From: Breoghania sp963678585
Lineage (GTDB): Bacteria > Pseudomonadota > Alphaproteobacteria > Rhizobiales > Stappiaceae
Direction of reading: 5' to 3'
Assembly (NCBI GenBank): GCA_963678585.2
Contig: CAXXGA010000003.1
Coordinates: forward strand, 372,001 to 436,000
Length of the DNA stretch: 64,000 nucleotides
Below are positions 1 through 7,645 of this stretch, in pieces. The notes under the pieces are model-generated. The model did no database searches. It was given only the letters and a program-made list of their open reading frames with translations, and was not told where the DNA came from. Both the position numbers and the translations under genes were made by a program. The first letter of the stretch is position 1; each line of letters starts with the position of its first letter.

Positions 1-208
1 CCAGCGTCATAGGCTCGACGCCGAGGTATTCCGCGATCACGCTCTGGCGGCGTCCGGGCAACCGGCGCACAAACGCAAGGGTGCGCGCCTCGCCGAGGGT
101 CAGGCCCAGGCCGGCGTCGTTCAAACCTTCCGCAAAATGCTGGCGAACGAGCCGCGCAATGTCGCTGAGGAGAAAGGTGATGGTCCGGTCGGGGGCCTCT
201 GGGGTCAT
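1..208 (-). CDS. MarR-family transcriptional regulator (partial, N-terminal part)
   Basis: Only the first 69 codons lie in the window; the gene runs off the left edge. The reading frame starts at an ATG (208-206) and gives a helical N-terminus (MTPEAPDRTITFLLSDIARL), then a GLTLGEARTLAFVRRLPG stretch followed by RRQSVIAEYLGVEPMTL. This resembles the dimerisation helix and the start of the winged helix of MarR proteins, in which helices H3-H4 read the operator. It is divergent from typA. Two copies of GGTCATATGGC and a CTCATA/TATGAG palindrome sit at and upstream of its start codon, as expected for an autorepressing MarR regulator. The ligand and regulon cannot be told. The family call is good for so short a piece, but the C-terminal half is unseen. 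Confidence 0.7.
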   Translation of the reverse strand, partial: MTPEAPDRTITFLLSDIARLVRQHFAEGLNDAGLGLTLGEARTLAFVRRLPGRRQSVIAEYLGVEPMTL

Positions 209-252
209 ATGGCTTTCGTGCAAGAGGTCATATGGCGCTCATATAGTATGAG
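203..252. promoter_or_regulatory. Probable MarR operator region: direct repeat plus palindrome
   Basis: GGTCATATGGC occurs at 203-213 and again at 226-236, 23 bp apart, each with a CATATG core. Immediately beyond is the near-perfect palindrome CTCATATAGTATGAG (238-252; arms CTCATA and TATGAG around TAG). The first repeat overlaps the start codon of the MarR-type gene. MarR dimers bind 15-20 bp palindromes in their own promoters, so autoregulation is a reasonable inference. The region also faces typA, whose start is about 190 bp away. Confidence 0.5.
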
Positions 253-443
253 GACCTTATTACCTATCGATGCGGCACTCTTCGGTCAAGCTGCGCACTG
301 ATATGCGCGCGGTGCGTTGCACAAACCGGCCAATTGCCTTATATACCCGGCCAATCGCAACAACGGCCCGGACGGGCCTGCCGCTTTCAGCGCGCAACGA
401 ACCGCGGGTCCGATGGGCTCGCGGTGCTTTTTTGGATGGGTAC

Positions 444-2267
444 ATGAAACTGCGCAACATCGCCATCATCGCGCACGTCGACCATGGCAAGACCACGCTG
501 ATCGACGTTCTGCTCAAGCAATCCGGCGCCTTCCGCGAAAACCAGCGGACGGAAGAGCGGATGATGGATTCCAACGATCTTGAGCGTGAGCGCGGCATCA
601 CCATCCTTGCGAAGGTGACGTCGCTGGTGTGGAACGACACCCGCATCAACATCGTCGACACGCCGGGTCACGCCGATTTCGGCGGAGAGGTGGAGCGTAT
701 TCTCCACATGGTCGACGGCGCGATCATTCTGGTGGACGCTTCCGAAGGGCCGATGCCGCAGACCAAGTTCGTGCTTTCCAAGGCGCTGAAGCTGGGCCTG
801 AAGCCGATTGTGGCCATCAACAAGATCGACAAGCCCGACCAGCGCGCCGACGAGGTGCTGGACGAGGTGTTCGACCTGTTCGCCGCGCTCGACGCCAACG
901 AAGAGCAGCTCGATTTCCCCGTGCTCTACGGCTCCGCCAAGCAGGGCTGGATGTCGCTGAACCCGGAAGCCCCGGCCGAACCCTCCATGGCGCCGCTGTT
1001 CGAAATGGTTCTGGACCGCGTTTCTCCGCCGAAGGCTGAGGAAGGTTCCTTCCGCATGCTGGCGACGACGATCCAGTCCAATCCGTTCCTCGGCCGTATC
1101 CTGACGGGCCGCATCGTTTCCGGCACCGCCACGCCGAACATGGCGGTCAAGGCGCTGTCTATGGATGGCAAGGTTGTCGAGACCGGCCGTATCTCCAAGG
1201 TTCTGGCCTTCCGCGGTCTGGAGCGTGAGCCGGTGGAGAACGCCCAGGCGGGCGATATCGTTTCCATCGCCGGTCTGCAGACCGCAACGGTTGCCGACAC
1301 CATCGCGTCGCCGGATGTCGCCGAGCCGCTGCACGCCCAGCCGATCGATCCGCCGACCCTGTCGATGACCTTCCGCGTCAACAACGGTCCGCTCGCCGGT
1401 ACCGAGGGCGACAAGGTGCAGAGCCGCGTCATTCGCGAACGTCTGGCGTCCGAGGCGGAGGGCAACGTTGCCCTCAAGGTCGAGGATAGCGCCGAAGCGG
1501 ACGCATTCATCGTTTCAGGCCGTGGTGAACTGCAGCTCGCCATCCTGATCGAGAACATGCGTCGCGAGGGCTTCGAGCTTTGTGTCGGCCGTCCGCGCGT
1601 CGTCTTCCAGGAAGATGAAGCGGGCAAGATGCTGGAGCCGATCGAAGAGGTCATCATCGACGTCGACGAGGAGTTCTCCGGCGCCGTGGTGCAGAAGCTT
1701 TCCGAGCGCAAGGCCGACCTGATCGAAATGCGCCCCTCAGGCGGCGACCGTTCGCGCCTGGTGTTCCATGCGCCGACGCGCGGTCTCATCGGCTACCAGT
1801 CGGAACTGCTGTCAGATACCCGCGGCACGGCGATCTTCAACCGCCTGTTCCACGGCTATGCGCCTTACAAGGGTGAAATCCCGTCGCGCAATACCGGCGT
1901 TCTCATTTCGAACTCCAGCGGTGAAGCGGCTCCTTATGCGCTGTTCAACCTTGAAGATCGCGGTCCGATGATGATCGATCCGGGTGTGAAGGTCTATGAA
2001 GGCATGATCATCGGCGAGCACACCCGCGGCAACGATCTCGAGGTCAACGCGATCCGGGGCAAGCAGCTGACCAACGTGCGCGCGTCCGGCAAGGACGAAG
2101 CGGTGAAGCTGACCACTCCGATCCGGCTGTCTCTGGAAGCGGCGCTTTCCTATATTGCCGACGACGAGCTGGTGGAAGTGACGCCGAAGACCATCCGCCT
2201 TCGCAAGGCGATCCTCGATCCCAACGATCGCAAGAAGGCCTCGCGCGCGAAAAAATCCGCGGCCTGA
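444..2267 (+). CDS. typA: Ribosome-associated GTPase TypA/BipA
   Basis: This translational GTPase of the EF-G class binds the 70S ribosome and supports large-subunit assembly and growth under stress or cold. The 607-residue product has the family's usual length. The G1 motif AHVDHGKTT is at residues 10-18, the switch region has RGITI, G3 DTPGH starts near residue 72, and G4 NKID is at 126-129. EF-Tu-like domain 2, EF-G-like domain V and the TypA-specific C-terminal domain (NAIRGKQLTNVRASGKD) follow. The ATG at 444 was chosen because the protein then begins MKLRNIAIIAHVDHGKTT as in known TypA; the frame is open upstream to 270, but that extension is not family-like. A GC-rich hairpin follows the stop. 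It appears to be a single-gene unit. Confidence 0.96.
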   Translation: MKLRNIAIIAHVDHGKTTLIDVLLKQSGAFRENQRTEERMMDSNDLERERGITILAKVTSLVWNDTRINIVDTPGHADFGGEVERILHMVDGAIILVDASEGPMPQTKFVLSKALKLGLKPIVAINKIDKPDQRADEVLDEVFDLFAALDANEEQLDFPVLYGSAKQGWMSLNPEAPAEPSMAPLFEMVLDRVSPPKAEEGSFRMLATTIQSNPFLGRILTGRIVSGTATPNMAVKALSMDGKVVETGRISKVLAFRGLEREPVENAQAGDIVSIAGLQTATVADTIASPDVAEPLHAQPIDPPTLSMTFRVNNGPLAGTEGDKVQSRVIRERLASEAEGNVALKVEDSAEADAFIVSGRGELQLAILIENMRREGFELCVGRPRVVFQEDEAGKMLEPIEEVIIDVDEEFSGAVVQKLSERKADLIEMRPSGGDRSRLVFHAPTRGLIGYQSELLSDTRGTAIFNRLFHGYAPYKGEIPSRNTGVLISNSSGEAAPYALFNLEDRGPMMIDPGVKVYEGMIIGEHTRGNDLEVNAIRGKQLTNVRASGKDEAVKLTTPIRLSLEAALSYIADDELVEVTPKTIRLRKAILDPNDRKKASRAKKSAA

Positions 2268-2302
2268 TATCGGCGCGGTTTCCCGCATCCCGAATTCTCC
2301 TG

Positions 2303-2323
2303 CGGCCCGCTTCCGGCGGGCCG
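2303..2323 (+). terminator. Hairpin after typA
   Basis: An 8-bp perfect stem CGGCCCGC/GCGGGCCG with a 5-nt loop lies 36 bp after the typA stop. No T-run follows, so it is either a weak or Rho-assisted terminator or an mRNA 3' stabilising hairpin. Confidence 0.5.
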
Positions 2324-2584
2324 TGGGGCCTTACCCAGAAAATCGCTTGCGAAGCGCGGACCGATTCAAGCCGTCCAGCCGCTCCCCGGTCGCCATGAGC
2401 GCCTCTGCGATCTGATCCTGCGGCTATTTCTGGTGCCCCTCATCCAGTCTGTTCGTGTTCAATCTTGCGTGTGCTTCGGCCTTGCGGGCGGATCCGAGCC
2501 TGCGCGCGCCGTCGTGACGGCGGGTCGCCGGAGCTGAGCGTATGACTTGCGAATGTGCCGGGTGCGGTCGCAGCCTTGCCACAT

Positions 2585-2613
2585 AAAACAAGGAGGAGGG
2601 GGCCTCCTCCTTG
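2585..2613 (-). terminator. Strong intrinsic terminator, minus strand
   Basis: Perfect 11-bp stem with a 3-nt loop (2589-2613). On the minus strand it is followed directly by TTTTAT. It terminates minus-strand transcription although both flanking genes (typA, copA) are on the plus strand. Confidence 0.6.
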
Positions 2614-2775
2614 CTGCAATAGATTGCATAAAAAGTTCTATTCCAATGGTTTGGCATAGAAATGTCCGCCGGAAACCGTCGGACAGCTTCTCCCGAGAGC
2701 CGAATTCCATCTCAACGCTGATCCGATCGGCCTTCCACTGTGGACAAGAGCGGCGCCGAGCGTTTCCCGACGAAA
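2585..2775 (-). ncRNA. Candidate small RNA with CU-rich terminator stem
   Basis: Reading the minus strand, a promoter-like pair TTGCCG (complement of 2804-2809) and TTATGC (complement of 2781-2786) with a 17-nt spacer precedes a perfect 11-bp hairpin (2589-2613, arms CAAGGAGGAGG and CCTCCTCCTTG, 3-nt loop) followed by TTTTAT. That is a textbook intrinsic terminator, yet no minus-strand protein gene leads into it. The implied transcript is about 190 nt. The CCTCCTCC arm is complementary to Shine-Dalgarno sequences, a feature known in some rhizobial sRNAs. Transcription is not demonstrated. Confidence 0.35.
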
Positions 2776-2861
2776 TTTCAGCATAACACCGGATTTGACC
2801 TAACGGCAATTTACGAGTGCGGGAAGAAATAATACGCTCTAAGATTGTATTCCTTTAAGGC

Positions 2862-2892
2862 TTGACCTTCCAGCGACTGGAAGCCCTATCTC
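2862..2892 (+). promoter_or_regulatory. CueR/MerR-type copper-responsive promoter of copA
   Basis: A -35 element TTGACC (2862-2867) overlaps the dyad CTTCCAG-CGA-CTGGAAG (2867-2883), followed by TATCTC at about the 19-bp spacing typical of MerR-family promoters. MerR/CueR activators bind such dyads between the -35 and -10 and untwist the over-long spacer. It lies 43 bp before the copA start. No cueR gene is in the window, so the regulator would act in trans. Confidence 0.65.
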
Positions 2893-2934
2893 CGAAGGGA
2901 AGCCACATCCGGCTGAAAAATCGGACGCATCACC

Positions 2935-5193
2935 ATGAGCACCCCGGCCTTGAAAAAATCGTCAGGCGACGCCGCTCGATCCGTTTCCTCTCCGGATCCG
3001 GTCCATGCGGTGCAACTGGATATCACGGGCATGACCTGTGCGGCCTGCGCGACGCGCGTGGAGAAGCTTCTGAGCCGCGTTGAGGGCGTCGATACGGCGA
3101 ACGTCAATCTGGCGCTGGAGCGTGCGGATCTGGCCGTCAACGACAATGTGGCGGTGGAGACGCTGGTCGCGGCGGTGGAGAAGGGCGGCTACCACGCCTA
3201 TCCGCGCGCCGACAACATCGAAAAGCGCCGTCAGGAGCGCGAAGAGCGCGAAGCTGCGGCGCACCGGGAAGAGCGCCGGACATTTGCTATCTTCCTGTTG
3301 TCGCTGGTGCTGAGTGCGCCGCTGGTCGGCCAGATGATCGCCATGACGGCGGGGTTCGATTTCCATCTGACGCCGATCGTCGAACTGCTTCTGGCCGCAC
3401 CTGTCCAAGTCATCGCGGGCACGCGCTTTTATCGCGGGGCGTTCAAGGCGCTCAGGGGCGGTAGCGCCAATATGGATGTGCTGGTGGCGCTGGGCACCTC
3501 GGCTGCCTTCTTCTATTCGCTTTATCACGTGGTCACGCTTGGAAGCGCGGCCACCGGTCATCTCTATTTCGAGGCTTCCGCCGTCATTCTGACGCTGATC
3601 GTCTTCGGCAAGTTGCTGGAGGCGCGGGCGCGGCGTTCCACCACGGCTGCGGTGCGCTCGCTGATGGCATTGCGCCCGGAAAGCGCCAACCGGCTGACGG
3701 AGACCGGCACGGAAGTGGTGCCCGTTTCCGCCCTGCGGCTTGGCGATCTGGTGCTGGTGAAGCCGGGCGAGCGCGTCGCGGTGGACGGCGTGATTCGTCA
3801 GGGCGCGAGCGAAATGGATGAATCGCTCATCACCGGCGAGAGCCTGCCGGTTCTGCGTTCCAGCGGCGATGCGATCACGGCCGGCACGATCAACGGGTCC
3901 GGGGCGCTGACCGTGGAGGCGACCGCGCTCGGCGAGGATACGACCCTGTCGCGCATCATCCGGCTCGTGGAGAACGCACAGACGGGCAAGGCGCCCGTGC
4001 AGCGGCTGGTGGACAAGGTCTCCGCCATCTTCGTGCCGACCGTCGTCGGTCTCGCGGTGCTGACCTTCGCCGTCTGGCTGGCGGTTGACGGGAATTTCGA
4101 GCATGCGCTGATCGCCGCCGTCTCGGTGCTGGTGATCGCGTGTCCCTGTGCGCTCGGTCTCGCCACGCCGACCGCACTGGTGGCGGGTACGGGCGCAGCG
4201 GCGCGTTCCGGCATTCTCGTGAAGGACATTCAGGCGTTGGAAGTCGCTGTCCACGTCGATACGGTCGTCTTCGACAAGACCGGCACGCTCACGGAGGGGC
4301 ATCCCGAGGTGACCGATATCCAGGCCTTCGACGGGAACCCGGACAGGCTGCTCCGCATCGCGGCCTCCGCCCAGACAGTCAGCGAGCATCCGCTTGCAGG
4401 CGCCATGGTGCGCGCTGCGGAGGAACGCGGTCTGGAACTGTCGCGACCCACGCAGTTCGAGGCGCGCACCGGGCGCGGTCTAGTCGCGGAAATCGCGGAT
4501 CAGAAGGTGGTGATCGGCAACGCGGCGCTGCTCGACGAGTTCGGAATCGATCATTTCACCGCCGACAACATGCGCCGGGATCTGGAAAACAAGGGCCGCA
4601 CCAGCGTGATGGTGGCGATTGCCGGGCGCACCGTCGGTGTGATCGCCATGGCCGACCAGCCGCGCGAGGGAGCGAAGGAGGCGATTGAACGGCTGAAGTC
4701 CATGGGCATCCGCACGCTGATGCTGACCGGAGACAGCCCTGCCGTTGCAAGCACCATTGCGGGCTCTCTCGGGCTCGACGATGTGGAAGCCGGCGTTCCG
4801 CCCAACGGCAAGGCGGCGCGTATCGAGGCGCTGCGCAAGGCGGGCGGCACGGTCGCCATGGTCGGCGACGGGCTCAACGACGCGCCCGCGCTGGCGGCGG
4901 CTGATATCGGCATCGCCATGGGCTCGGGCACCGACGTGGCGCTGGAGACGGCGGGCATCACGCTGATGCGCTCCGATCCGCGTATGGTCTCAAGCGCGCT
5001 GGAGGTCTCCAGGGCGACGGTCGCCAAGATCCGCCAGAACCTCTTCTGGGCCTTCGTCTACAATGTGGTCGGCATTCCGCTGGCCGCAATCGGGTTGCTG
5101 TCTCCGGCGATTGCCGGAGCCGCGATGGCGATGAGTTCGGTTTCCGTCGTTACCAATGCTGGCTTGCTGCGGCGCTGGAAGGCGCGGGTGTGA
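2935..5193 (+). CDS. copA: Cu(+)-exporting P1B-type ATPase
   Basis: This inner-membrane pump exports monovalent copper from the cytoplasm using ATP. The 752-residue product has one N-terminal heavy-metal-associated domain (GMTCAAC at 32-38, Cys35 and Cys38), paired membrane helices, and the transmembrane metal motif CPC at 403-405. The phosphorylated Asp447 lies in DKTGT, the ATP-binding SEHP loop at 483-486, and the hinge GDGLND at 644-649. CPC together with the C-terminal-helix pattern supports Cu(I) over Zn/Cd. Many relatives carry two N-terminal metal domains; this one has a single copy. The ATG at 2935 sits just behind a CueR-like operator, which supports the substrate call. Confidence 0.93.
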   Translation: MSTPALKKSSGDAARSVSSPDPVHAVQLDITGMTCAACATRVEKLLSRVEGVDTANVNLALERADLAVNDNVAVETLVAAVEKGGYHAYPRADNIEKRRQEREEREAAAHREERRTFAIFLLSLVLSAPLVGQMIAMTAGFDFHLTPIVELLLAAPVQVIAGTRFYRGAFKALRGGSANMDVLVALGTSAAFFYSLYHVVTLGSAATGHLYFEASAVILTLIVFGKLLEARARRSTTAAVRSLMALRPESANRLTETGTEVVPVSALRLGDLVLVKPGERVAVDGVIRQGASEMDESLITGESLPVLRSSGDAITAGTINGSGALTVEATALGEDTTLSRIIRLVENAQTGKAPVQRLVDKVSAIFVPTVVGLAVLTFAVWLAVDGNFEHALIAAVSVLVIACPCALGLATPTALVAGTGAAARSGILVKDIQALEVAVHVDTVVFDKTGTLTEGHPEVTDIQAFDGNPDRLLRIAASAQTVSEHPLAGAMVRAAEERGLELSRPTQFEARTGRGLVAEIADQKVVIGNAALLDEFGIDHFTADNMRRDLENKGRTSVMVAIAGRTVGVIAMADQPREGAKEAIERLKSMGIRTLMLTGDSPAVASTIAGSLGLDDVEAGVPPNGKAARIEALRKAGGTVAMVGDGLNDAPALAAADIGIAMGSGTDVALETAGITLMRSDPRMVSSALEVSRATVAKIRQNLFWAFVYNVVGIPLAAIGLLSPAIAGAAMAMSSVSVVTNAGLLRRWKARV

Positions 5194-5257
5194 GGCTTGC
5201 GCGAATTTCGACGCAATCTTCGCTATGATGGAGCAGTCATCAGCAACGAGAGACGCC

Positions 5258-5662
5258 ATGACCCGCACCTATCCGCTCGACGGCGAAATCTTTGGCCCGG
5301 ACGATTCCGTGACCCTGCGTGGTCGCGAGAAGCTGGACGATAAGGCAAAGCGGGTGCGCAAGTCGTTCTTCAAGACGGTGCGCAAGGCGCTGGGTCAGAT
5401 CCCCTTCATGGAGGATGTGATCGCGGCCTATTACTGTGCCTTCGATCCCAGAACGCCGACCAAGGTGCGCGCCACGCTGCTGGGCGCACTGGCCTATTTC
5501 GTGCTGCCGCTCGATGCGGTGCCGGATTTCATCCTCGGCGTCGGTTTCGCCGATGATGCAAGCGTGCTGATGGCCGCCATTGCGCTCGTGACCACGTCCA
5601 TCCGCGAGGAACATCGCGTGGCGGCGCGCAAGGTCCTGGCGGAGATGACCCGCCAGGACTGA
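5258..5662 (+). CDS. YkvA/DUF1232 family small membrane-associated protein
   Basis: The roughly 134-residue protein carries the DUF1232 core: DPRTPTKVRATLLGALAYFV followed by LPLDAVPDFILGVGFADDA, a hydrophobic hairpin, then a second hydrophobic stretch (MAAIALVTTSI). Biochemical function is unknown for the family. The start is uncertain. The frame is open back into the 3' end of copA, with ATGs at 5225 and 5228; I prefer the ATG at 5258 because the conserved region follows it at a normal distance. It lies 64 bp after copA on the same strand and may be co-transcribed, but no link to copper is evident. Confidence 0.75.
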   Translation: MTRTYPLDGEIFGPDDSVTLRGREKLDDKAKRVRKSFFKTVRKALGQIPFMEDVIAAYYCAFDPRTPTKVRATLLGALAYFVLPLDAVPDFILGVGFADDASVLMAAIALVTTSIREEHRVAARKVLAEMTRQD

Positions 5663-5687
5663 CGTCCGACATCCTCCGTCTCGCCTC

Positions 5688-5894
5688 TCAGTAATCGCCG
5701 AGCTTCATCTCCGGCGAATAGTCCACGCCGTCGACGTCCTTCGTCACCGCCTGACCGCATATGGTGCGGCCCTTTACGGGGTCGAAGCTGAGGGTGGGGG
5801 AGCCGGAAAGCTCCCATCCCTTGTTCAGCGCCTGCGTGACCCGGTGGCAGAAGGCGGAATCGTCCGGGCCGGTGATGAAGCGGTAGAGTTTCAT
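5688..5894 (-). CDS. DUF1737 family small protein
   Basis: The 68-residue protein begins MKLYRFITGPDDSAFCHRV and continues with QALNKGWELSGSPTLSFD, which matches the short DUF1737 family (conserved GW.L.G.PTL core). The function is unknown. It sits 20 bp downstream of the CitE-like gene on the same strand, so the two are probably one transcript. I infer a possible functional link, but nothing in the sequence shows what it is. The ATG at 5894 gives a full-length family member, so the long upstream extension of the frame is unlikely to be used. Confidence 0.75.
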   Translation of the reverse strand: MKLYRFITGPDDSAFCHRVTQALNKGWELSGSPTLSFDPVKGRTICGQAVTKDVDGVDYSPEMKLGDY

Positions 5895-5914
5895 GGTGCG
5901 AGCCTCACCCTCAT

Positions 5915-6796
5915 TCAGCTTGCGCGCGCGGCGATTGCATCGGCGATCGCAACCGTGCGGCGGGCCATGTCCGCGTGGAGACGTTCCACCATGCGTCCGT
6001 CGAGCTGGATCGTGCCCTTGTCGGCGTTTTCCGGCAGATCGAAGGCCGCAATGATGGCGCGGGCGCGCTCCACCTCTTCCGCCGTGGCGGAAAAGGCGTC
6101 GTTGCAGGGTTCGATCTGCTTGGGATGGATCAGCGTCTTGCCGTTCATGCCCAGCTCGACCCCCTGTCGGCACTCCGCGGCAAAGCCTTCCGCATTGCCG
6201 AAGTCGTTATAGACACCGTCGAGGATGTCGAGCCCATAGGCGCGCGCGGCGGCAAGGCAGGTCATCAACCAGGGCAGCATGGGAGCCCGACCCTCGACCA
6301 GTCGCGCACCGGTTTCCTTGGCCAGATCGTTCGTGCCCATGACGAAGGCCGCCAGGCGCGGGCAACTGTCGGCGGTTGCCGCCGCAACCGTTCCGGCATT
6401 GAGCATGGCGAGCGGCGTTTCCATCATCGCCCAAAGCGCCAGTTCCGGCGTTGCGCCAGCCTGCTGCAACATGCCTTCGATCCCGGCCAGATCCTGCAAG
6501 GCTGAGACCTTCGGGATCAGGATCGCATCCGGATTGGCTGCCGCCGCCGCCTTCAGGTCCTCTTCGCCCCAGGGCGTGGTCAGACCGTTGATGCGGATAA
6601 CGACCTCGCGGGGACCGTAGCCGCCCTGTCTGACGGCCTCGGTGACCTGATTGCGGGCCGTTTCCTTGGCGTCGGGGGCAACCGCATCCTCAAGATCGAG
6701 GATCAGGCAATCGGCGGGAAGGGTTTTCGCCTTTTCGAGGGCGCGGGCGTTGGAGCCCGGCATGTAAAGCACTGAACGGCGCGGTCGGAAAGTCAT
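5915..6796 (-). CDS. HpcH/HpaI aldolase / CitE-like malyl-CoA lyase or (3S)-malyl-CoA thioesterase
   Basis: The 293-residue protein is of the citrate lyase beta-subunit superfamily (Mg-dependent TIM barrel). It opens with RPRRSVLYMPGSNARALEKA, has the metal and CoA site segments LILDLEDAVAPDAK and ALWAMMETPLAMLN, and the C-terminal GMNGKTLIHPKQI motif. In ethylmalonyl-CoA pathway organisms two such paralogues exist: Mcl1, which cleaves beta-methylmalyl-CoA and malyl-CoA, and Mcl2, which hydrolyses (3S)-malyl-CoA. The RSVLYMPG.NARALEKA opening is, from memory, closer to Mcl2. Ethylmalonyl-CoA mutase is encoded elsewhere in this window. The ATG at 6796 was chosen over the upstream in-frame start (6868) because the family begins at this point. 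Confidence 0.85.
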   Translation of the reverse strand: MTFRPRRSVLYMPGSNARALEKAKTLPADCLILDLEDAVAPDAKETARNQVTEAVRQGGYGPREVVIRINGLTTPWGEEDLKAAAAANPDAILIPKVSALQDLAGIEGMLQQAGATPELALWAMMETPLAMLNAGTVAAATADSCPRLAAFVMGTNDLAKETGARLVEGRAPMLPWLMTCLAAARAYGLDILDGVYNDFGNAEGFAAECRQGVELGMNGKTLIHPKQIEPCNDAFSATAEEVERARAIIAAFDLPENADKGTIQLDGRMVERLHADMARRTVAIADAIAARAS

Positions 6797-7198
6797 GTCT
6801 CGGTCCTTGAGGTCATTGCCCGGAGCAGTTTCTTGCGATTGGGTCTTGTTGCAATGCCGCAGCGGCAAAGTAACGGGCCTGCGTGTGTCGCGCCAGCCAA
6901 CTTTCGGCAGATATCGCAGGGGAATGTCGCTGCCGCGCCGGTTGCGGCTGCGCGCCTTCAGCGACCGGATCCGGACTGTGTTTCGTCAGGCGGGCAGGCA
7001 GCCGGGCGCGGCGCGGGAACGCCTCCGTTCCATGCGGACTTCAAGGATTTTTCGAAGAATGGACCTTCGTGAAATTTCGGCGGGGCCCGGCTGTCCGCCG
7101 GGGCTGAGGGATGGCCGGTCCCCGCCCGTGCCTTGAACCCGTTCCGACACGGTTCAAGGGCATTTCTTTCGTAACGTCGCGATGCGTTGCGTTTCGGA
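6797..7198. other. 402-bp intergenic region, no supported gene
   Basis: Overlapping open frames on the plus strand are Arg/Pro-rich and look random. The only clear structure is the hairpin at 7131-7159, which lies about 40 bp beyond the stop of the small membrane protein gene read on the minus strand. The promoter of the CitE-like gene should lie near 6800-6900. Confidence 0.5.
7131..7159 (-). terminator. Hairpin downstream of YgaP-like gene
   Basis: Perfect 9-bp stem CCTTGAACC/GGTTCAAGG with an 11-nt loop, 39 bp beyond the stop codon of the minus-strand gene at 7199-7402. No T-run follows on the minus strand; the plus-strand flank is mildly T-rich (CATTTCTTTC), so its direction is uncertain. 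Confidence 0.4.
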
Positions 7199-7402
7199 TC
7201 AGCCTTTTGAGCGGATGCCGAGGACCGTGTAGAGCGGGCACCAGCCGATAAGCGCGGTGACGAGCGGGATCACGCCGATCCAGCCGATCCATTTCCACGT
7301 GATATCAGCGGGACCCACCAGCGCGAAACCCAAAAGCGCGATGCCGACGACGACGCGCGCAATACGTTCCGCGGTTCCCATATTGGTCGAAAATGCAGCC
7401 AT
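7199..7402 (-). CDS. YgaP/DUF2892 family inner-membrane protein
   Basis: The 67-residue protein has two hydrophobic helices (IARVVVGIALLGFALVG and WIGVIPLVTALIGWCPLYTVLG) and the family hallmarks TAERIARVVVG and GWCPLY.LG. In other proteins this module is fused to a rhodanese domain, and the conserved Cys in GWCPLY is typical; here it stands alone. The function is unknown. The ATG at 7402 is preceded by a strong Shine-Dalgarno (AGGAGGAG) on the minus strand, so the longer in-frame start at 7483 is rejected. Confidence 0.85.
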   Translation of the reverse strand: MAAFSTNMGTAERIARVVVGIALLGFALVGPADITWKWIGWIGVIPLVTALIGWCPLYTVLGIRSKG

Positions 7403-7645
7403 GATCGCTTCTCCTCCTGTTTCTGGCGTAACCTCGTCGAAACTCAATTTTCGCGTGGAGGTCGCCATTTGCGCGGGCCTCAAACCGACCCGGGCATGCC
7501 AAAATGTCGCATGCAGTTCAGATAGGGCAGACGGCGCGAAAACGCTCCGCGGCGTTTGGACGCATGCTCGTTTGTGAATATGTAGAACGGGTTTGAAACT
7601 GGACCAGACGCCGGTCGGCGTATTCGACGCAACCCGTGAAAAAAA

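Larger units (their letters stand above)
2268..2934. other. 667-bp intergenic region typA-copA without a supported gene
   Basis: Open frames here have no family resemblance and unconvincing composition. What is visible is the typA 3' hairpin (2303-2323), a strong minus-strand intrinsic terminator with a matching upstream promoter (candidate sRNA, about 2585-2775), and the CueR-like operator of copA (2862-2892). Confidence 0.6.

Noticed and set aside
2424..2809. Two minus-strand frames (77 and 116 codons) in the typA-copA gap
   Set aside because: They match no family, are Arg/Pro-rich, and overlap the intrinsic terminator; a non-coding transcript fits better.
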